Positions 1 through 6,200 of a DNA stretch of 7,208 bases are shown here, piece by piece; the first letter of the stretch is position 1, and the number at the start of each line of letters is the position of its first letter. The stretch comes from Halomonas halophila. Lineage in GTDB: Bacteria; Pseudomonadota; Gammaproteobacteria; Pseudomonadales; Halomonadaceae. The DNA lies in assembly GCA_002433675.1 (NCBI GenBank), contig DJIP01000044.1, positions 1-7,208 on the forward strand, given 5' to 3'. The notes below the pieces were generated by a model. It saw nothing but the letters and a program-made list of their open reading frames with translations. It was not told the DNA's origin and searched no databases. The translations under genes and the position numbers were made by a program.

Positions 1-255
1 CAGTTGGCTGACCATGCCACTGGCAACCTCGGCGACCTCACTTGCCAGCGCCAGCAGTGCCTCGCCGGCGCCCTCGCTGAAGCCCGGCCACAGCGCCACT
101 GGCTCGATGCCGGATGGCCCACGCCACGCCACCACTCCCTCGACCAGCCGCACCCCATCGACAGCGCCGCTGCGCTCACAGTGTCGGGACAGCCAGTGCT
201 GCATCCGTTCACGCATGGACGCTTCGACGTCGCCCCTTGCTTCGTCTAGCAGCAT
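1..255 (-). CDS. N-terminus of possible GAF-domain periplasmic adaptor (3' partial)
   Basis: An open frame starts at ATG 253..255 and runs 85 codons off the left edge without a stop. The nearest in-frame upstream stop is 295..297, with no other ATG, GTG or TTG between, so this start is well defined; GGGAG lies four bases upstream. Codons favour G or C in third position, like the neighbour. The peptide begins MLLDEARGDVEASMRER. It has W21-L22 and C26, a hydrophobic stretch at 35-44, the motif EPVALWPG at 51-58 and an Ala/Glu-rich helix at 61-80. There is no signal peptide or membrane segment in the visible part. The W-x(4)-C...VALWP pattern recalls the GAF-like N-terminal region of some RND/HlyD-type periplasmic adaptor proteins that I associate with giant surface-protein loci. 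That identity rests on memory and few residues; another GAF-like or unrelated protein is possible. It is probably cotranscribed with the giant gene, 43 bases upstream. Confidence 0.6.
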   Translation of the reverse strand, partial: MLLDEARGDVEASMRERMQHWLSRHCERSGAVDGVRLVEGVVAWRGPSGIEPVALWPGFSEGAGEALLALASEVAEVASGMVSQL

Positions 256-298
256 ACCGCTCCCGCTGGCCCGTTCAGGCCCCTCATCAAGATGTCAA
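256..298 (-). other. 43-base intergenic gap, no terminator seen
   Basis: Between the TGA of the giant gene and the ATG of the next gene there is no strong GC stem followed by a T-run. The best inverted repeat is a four-base GGCC/GGCC pair with a short loop. Close spacing on the same strand and the absence of a terminator point to readthrough, so the two genes probably form one operon. Whether a gene-specific promoter also lies within the giant gene cannot be judged by eye. Confidence 0.5.
260..264 (-). promoter_or_regulatory. Ribosome binding site of the downstream gene
   Basis: On the minus strand GGGAG is followed by CGGT and then ATG at 255..253. The four-base spacing is slightly short but workable. 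Together with the lack of other in-frame start codons it supports this start. The second ATG, codon 14, has no comparable purine run before it. Confidence 0.55.
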
Positions 299-3200
299 TC
301 AAGACGTCTCCTCATCGTCATCCTTGCGCAACCGACGCCATTGCTCGGCGGCCTGTTCACGTCGAAGCGTCTTGAGTCTATCGGTGTGCTCGGTAGACGA
401 CGTCATGGCTCGGGCGACACCCCAGCCAGCGCCGGCCAGCGCCGTTGCCAGGCCACCCAGTGCCGAACTGCCCATGGCACCTTGCTGTTCGGCAGGAACG
501 GACGCAGCTGCCTCGCTCGACACCTTGGGCGATACCTCGGTCGACGCCGGTGAGCCTGCCGCCTGTGGCGACTGGTCAAGGGTTGCGTCATCGACCGACG
601 GTACCGCCTCGAGCGACTCACTACCCTCCGCAGCGTCTGGCGCCGTCGGCGCGCTGCCGGCAGCCGGGGGGGCGGCGAACAGCGGCAAGCCGCTGATCAT
701 GCCACCGCGACTGTCATGGTGGGCCGCCCAACCAGCGACAACGCCACGCAGATCCTCGAGTCCCTGACTCGGAGCCACCGCTGCCGGGCGGTCGTGCGAG
801 ACCATCGCCTCGCCCAGGGCGAACTCGGTGCGATCCATCCAGCTCCAGGCGGCCAGGCGGCCGCCTGGCTCCTGCTCACGGTAGAGGTTCTGCTGCGCAC
901 CGCGCACCAGGTCCAGCTTGCCCTGAGCCAGGGTCACGATGGAGGTGACACGCTCGACCTCCGGCACGCTCGTCGAACCGGCAGCGACCACGCTCAACCG
1001 CACCCGGCCATATTCGCCGATCAGGATGTCGAAGCCGTAGTCACCTCCGAAGCCGTCGAAGCCGGCACCGCCCATCGCCACATCGTGGCCCAGGCCGGTC
1101 AGGATGACGTCATCGCTACCTTCGAAGTTGTCGATGGTCTCGATGGTGATCAGCCCTGGCACTCGGGTCACCCGAGCGAAGTCGCCCATCAGGATATCGT
1201 TGCCGGTGCCGCCCTCGAGCGTATCCTTGCCACCGCCTCCCAGCAGCACGTCGCGATCGATGCCGCCAATCAGGTGATTGTCGTTGCGCAGAGCGATATT
1301 GCCGGTTTCCGCCAAGCGGTAACGACCGGAGGTATCGCTGAGGATGCGTCCGTCATCGGCGATGGCCACGGTCTCGCCGCCGGCGTTGATGAGGGTATCG
1401 GCGCCGACACCACCAACCGCCTGGTCCCGGCCCAATCCCAGCAGGATGAGGTCGTCCCCACCGGTGCCCTGGCGCCGATCGAGACTCTTCACCTCCTGGC
1501 GAATGCCGTCTCGCGCGGTAATAGATCCATTGTCCCCGATGACCACGTTGTCGCCGCCCAGGGCACTGAGGCGTTCACCGTCAAACCCGCCGATGATCCA
1601 GTCGTCGCCGTTACCGGTCGTGATGGTATCCACCCCGCCGATGGCGAAATGAAGAGAAGTGAAGGACGTCACCACGCCACTGGCGTCGAACAATACCTCG
1701 GCGTGATCCCCCGCGACCTTGTCATCGCCGGCGGTGGAGGTGATGACATCGTCGCCTTCGGCGCCGATCACCAGGTTGCCGCCGCTGCCGACACTGACGT
1801 TGTCCGCCCCGCCGTGGCCGTGCGCCAGCGAGCGCGCGCTCACCAGATGGGCGGTCGCGTTCCACTCCAGGCGACCGAGGTCGGCAAGCACCGTACTGGC
1901 CTGATCACCGGTGGTAATGGTATCGCTGCCCGCGCCGCCGATGATCTCATTGCGACCGGCGTTGACGTCGATGCGATCCTGTCCCGCCACCGCAGATGCG
2001 GTACTGACCATCGTCCTCAATACCGAGGCGTCGTCCCACTGGAGTCGACCGTTGTCACCGATCAACTGGTGACGACTGGCGGTCGCGGCGGCGGTGATCC
2101 AAAGCCGATCATCGCCGGCGCCGCCGATGGCCGTGACCGAACCGGCGTTCACCACGATGATGTCGTCACCGCCGATGGCAGTCGCATTGGACGCGGCGCT
2201 CAGCAACACACCAGTCGCACTCTGGCGCAGAGAACCGTTATCGCCAAACAGCAGGTGGCGAGCGTCGACCGATGCTGTGCTGATCTCGATGGTGTCCGCA
2301 CCGACGCCGCCCAGAGCGGTGACCGAACCCGACTCGACAGCCACACGATCGGCGCCACCCACCGCAGGCGTCAGGCTATCGCCGCTGACCAGCACGCCGT
2401 CGTCGGTCCAGCTAAGGGTGCCGCGATCCCCCAGCACCACATGGCGCGCCCCGTCGCCAGCCTTGACGATCTCGATCAGATCGCTGCCCACCCCTCCGAT
2501 GACCACGGAGTGGCCACCGCTCAGGCGAATGCTGTCATCCCCGCCACGGGCGTTCAGCATAGCCGCCGTCTCGCTGGCGGCAGTATCGGACGTCAGGCGG
2601 GAGGTCGCACTGACCAGCACACCAGCGGCGTTCCACTCAAGCAGACCATGGTCACCGATCGCCACGCTGGCACTGCGCTCAGGCGAGGCGACAGTCACGC
2701 TGTCATTGCCACCGGTGCTGAGGCTGTCACTGCCTTCTCCGCCGATCAGGACGTTGCGACCATCACCACCGTCAAGACGATCCGCTGCCCCATTGGCGCT
2801 TGGCAGGGTGGCCAGTTCACGCACCTGGATACCCACCACGTCCAGTCGGACATAGTCGCCCACCAGCAGATCATCGCCGCTATGACCACCGCTGGTCGCG
2901 CTTCCACCGTAAAGCACGTCAGACCCGCCACCGCCCAGCAGCAGGTCGTCGCCCTCACCGCCAAACAGTCGGTCGCCACCATCGTGGATGCTGTCCTTGA
3001 GTACCAGTGTGGCGCCACTGGCCAACTCGTTTACCACCTTCAGGATGATCCTGGCGTTGTCACCGATCAGCCAGTCGGAAGCGCCGCCACCGCTCAAGGT
3101 GTCGTTGCCACTGCCGCCAATCAGCAAGTTGTCGCCGCCGCTGACGCTCAAGCTGTCATCGCCGCCCGACGCCATGTCCACACCTTCCACCACCAGTACC

Positions 3201-6200
3201 CGCTGACTATCGAGCAGGCGCAGGCCCGCCTCTCCAGGGCGAGCCTCCAGTTGGATAACGCCGTGGTCTCCCAGCAGGATGTCGTTGCCTCTTCCGGTAC
3301 TCAGCACGTCATCGCCGGCGGTGAGGCTATCTCCGGTCGGATGGACGATCGCTGCGGCGCTGGCATGCACCGTCATCACCGCCTCGGCCTGGCTGAGGCG
3401 TCGGGACAGATCCACGTCGATACCACCATCACCGTACAGATGGTTGTTGCCGCCCTTTTCATCACTCAGGCGGTCATCGCCGGATCCACCAAACAGCTGG
3501 TCATCACCGAAGCCACCGATCAGCGTATCCGCGCCGGCGCCCCCCACCAGCACCACGCCACCGTCGGCCTGACTGGCGTCCAGCAGGTTCTCGCCGGCCT
3601 CCAGGAACGGTTGAGCCAGCAGCGTCGGTCGGCCGCCGACGGCGCTGTAGCGCTCGCCAATGCGGGAGGTATCGCCGAATACCACCAGCGGCATCTGCCG
3701 CTGATAGCCACCGCTCACTCGGATGTGATCATCACCGCCACCACCGTGAACCACACTGAGCGGCATTTCACGAATGACACGGCCACTGCTGGCATTCACC
3801 ACTCCGTCGAGCACCAGCGCTCCGGCGCTGGTGATGTCGCGAATCAACAGGCGTTGTTCGCCGACCAGTACGCTGTCACCGGCGCGGAAGCCATCGGCGT
3901 ACCAGCTGCCGGCACCGCGAGACAGCAGGCTGACACCGGCCACCGTCTGTGCCTGCCAGTCGCCATCGAAGGCCACCGGATCGGCATCGATGGCAAGCTG
4001 ATCATTGCCCTCGCCCATCAGCGCCTCGAATATCTCGACGCCGTGGAAATGAACCCCGCGCTCGGTATCGATGGTGCCGCCCACACCATCGTCCTGGGAC
4101 AGCACGCCTTCACCCATGCCGAGCCCGCTGACCCGCTCGGCACCGATGGCACCGGAGAGGTCGGCCACACTGGCATCCATGTGCAGCACCAGGCTGTCGT
4201 TATCTTGATGCTCGCTGCCGGAGGTCTCGGCGGCCAGCGCGCTGACGCCTTCGGAAGGCAGCATCAGCGGCACAGACGGCACCGGCGTATCGGCGACGGT
4301 GCCCCCTTCGACGATCAGCGGCCCCTGGATGGCGGACAGGCGCCGTTCGGTGACAAATTGCATGCCCGCCTCGACCGGAGCCCGATATTGGGTCTCCGCC
4401 ACCACCTCGACGGCCACCTTGTCGGCCCAGTTGCTGGCGTCGAACACCACCGCCGGTGTAGTGACGGTGGTCAACGTCAGGCTGTCGCCGACCCAGCTGG
4501 CCAGGGTATCGTCGGCCATCAGGTGCAGCCTTCCCTGGGCATCGATGTGGTTGATCCGCAGACGCCCGGCAATGCTCGATCCCGAGCCATCTTCCAGGCC
4601 CAGGTAGCGCCCGGTCTGGGCCCCCAGCGATGCCCAGTCGCCACCTTCCAGGACCAGAATCGCTCCGGCTCTCTGCGCGGCCAGCACCGTCACGCTGCGC
4701 TCACCGTCGAACAAGGTATCCAGCACGATGCGCCCACCCAGAGAGAACTCGGTCTGGCCATCGCTGTTGAGGTGGACCCTGACCTCGGCGCTCGGCACCT
4801 TGGTCAGCCTGATCGTGTAGCTGTCGCTGCCGCCCAGGGTAGAGACTCGGGTACCGCCATCGGATTGCTCCACCACCAGCCCAGCGCTGTCGTCGTCGTG
4901 GACGCTGACGTCGACCTTGCTCGTGGCTCGCTCGGCAAACAGGCTGGTCTGACCCAGATTGCTGAAGATGTCGAAGCCCAGCTGGGCGTCGATCCGGTCT
5001 TCGATCTCGCTGTTGCCGCGCGCCTCCAGCACCAGCGTCTGGGGCTTGTTCCAGTTGGAGGCATCGAAGGTCAGGGTGGCGCCGTGCTTCGCCACCAGAC
5101 GACCGCCGAAGGCCGACAGATCCACGCTGACCGTGATCACCTCACCGGCCTGGGGGGCGACCGACAGGCGCACTTCGACGCTGCCGGACTGAGCCGACGC
5201 ACCCTCGCCTTCGATCACCTTAAGTCGATCCTGGGCCGTGGACACCACCACATCTCCGCGTGTCGCATCGAATACTGTGATCTCGGTATCGGCGATGGGC
5301 TGATCCAGCAGCGTGGCCAACGCCTGGGGCATGGCCGAGGGCGTCTCGACCTGGGCCAGATAGCTGATCGCCACCTGGCGGGTCCCCTCGGCCAGACCAT
5401 CGGTCGGCGCCTTGACGAAGATCTGCTGGCGCGGTGACCAGCTGTCCCCGGTGAACACGAAGTCCACGGTGATCGCCTGGGTAAACTCGCCCAAAGCGTC
5501 GAGTGACAGAAGCAGCGTCTCGGCCGACGACGCGCCCGCCGCGTGACGGTCCTGAGTTGACGCCATGCTGGCTGACAGTGTCAGCGTCACCCGGCTGCCA
5601 TCGGCGATACCGGTGGTCGGCAGGTTCGTCGACAGCCAGTAAGTGGCAGCTTCACCGCCTTCCACCACCCGCGTCGCCCCGCCGGGCTGGTCGACCAGAA
5701 CGGCACCGTGCTCGGGGCTAGCCACCTGCACCGTCAGCGCCTCGGCCAGAAGATTTGCGTAGGCCTCGTCGGCGGACAGCGTGCCGTGACCCACCAGACT
5801 GCTGACGCCCTTGGCGTCGATCGCCTTCACCTCGCCGCTGACGTCCCCCGCCACCTGGATCTGGTCACTGCCGAGCCCACCGATGACCTCAGTCAGTACG
5901 CTTTCGCGGGTGCTCAGCACCTGAATCCGATCGTCTCCCGCTCCGGCCTCGACGCGTACACGCTCGAGATCGTCGTGGGATAGATTGAGCCCAGCGCCGA
6001 ACACGGCACCCGCGGTGATCACGAAGTTGTCGTCGACGCTGCTGCCAAAGGCACTCAGACTGTCGTAACCGTCTTCGCCATCAAGTGCCAGAGGCGCCTG
6101 GGTGGCGTAGACCTGATACTGATCGTTGCCCTCGCCCCCCAGCACGCTCATTGCCTGGCCGTTGCCTCGACTGACAAAGCCGTTGCCGGCCTGTGTCACC

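Noticed and set aside
4..249. Open frame on the + strand at the left edge
   Set aside because: It is in register opposite the 85-codon start of the minus-strand gene, which has a ribosome binding site and sensible codon use. The + strand product resembles nothing.
270..283. GGCC...GGCC inverted repeat in the gap as a terminator
   Set aside because: The stem is only four base pairs and no T-run follows.
293..298. TTGACA hexamer on the minus strand just after the giant gene's stop
   Set aside because: It matches a -35 box, but no -10-like sequence lies 16-18 bases downstream; the region there is GC-rich. A chance match is more likely than a promoter.
14..767. Overlapping + strand open frames of 179 and 217 codons
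   Set aside because: They run antisense across the end of the giant gene and the gap, with Arg/Ser/Ala/Pro-rich products typical of shadow frames in GC-rich DNA.
5252..5260. RGD tripeptide (residues 643-645) as a cell-binding motif
   Set aside because: A single RGD in a protein this rich in Gly and Asp is expected by chance, and its context is a strand start rather than a clear exposed loop.
716..5437. Very long open frame on the + strand (1,573 codons)
   Set aside because: It lies in codon register opposite the giant gene and is explained by the absence of TCA, TTA and CTA there. Its start has no ribosome binding site and its product shows only the reversed image of the repeats.
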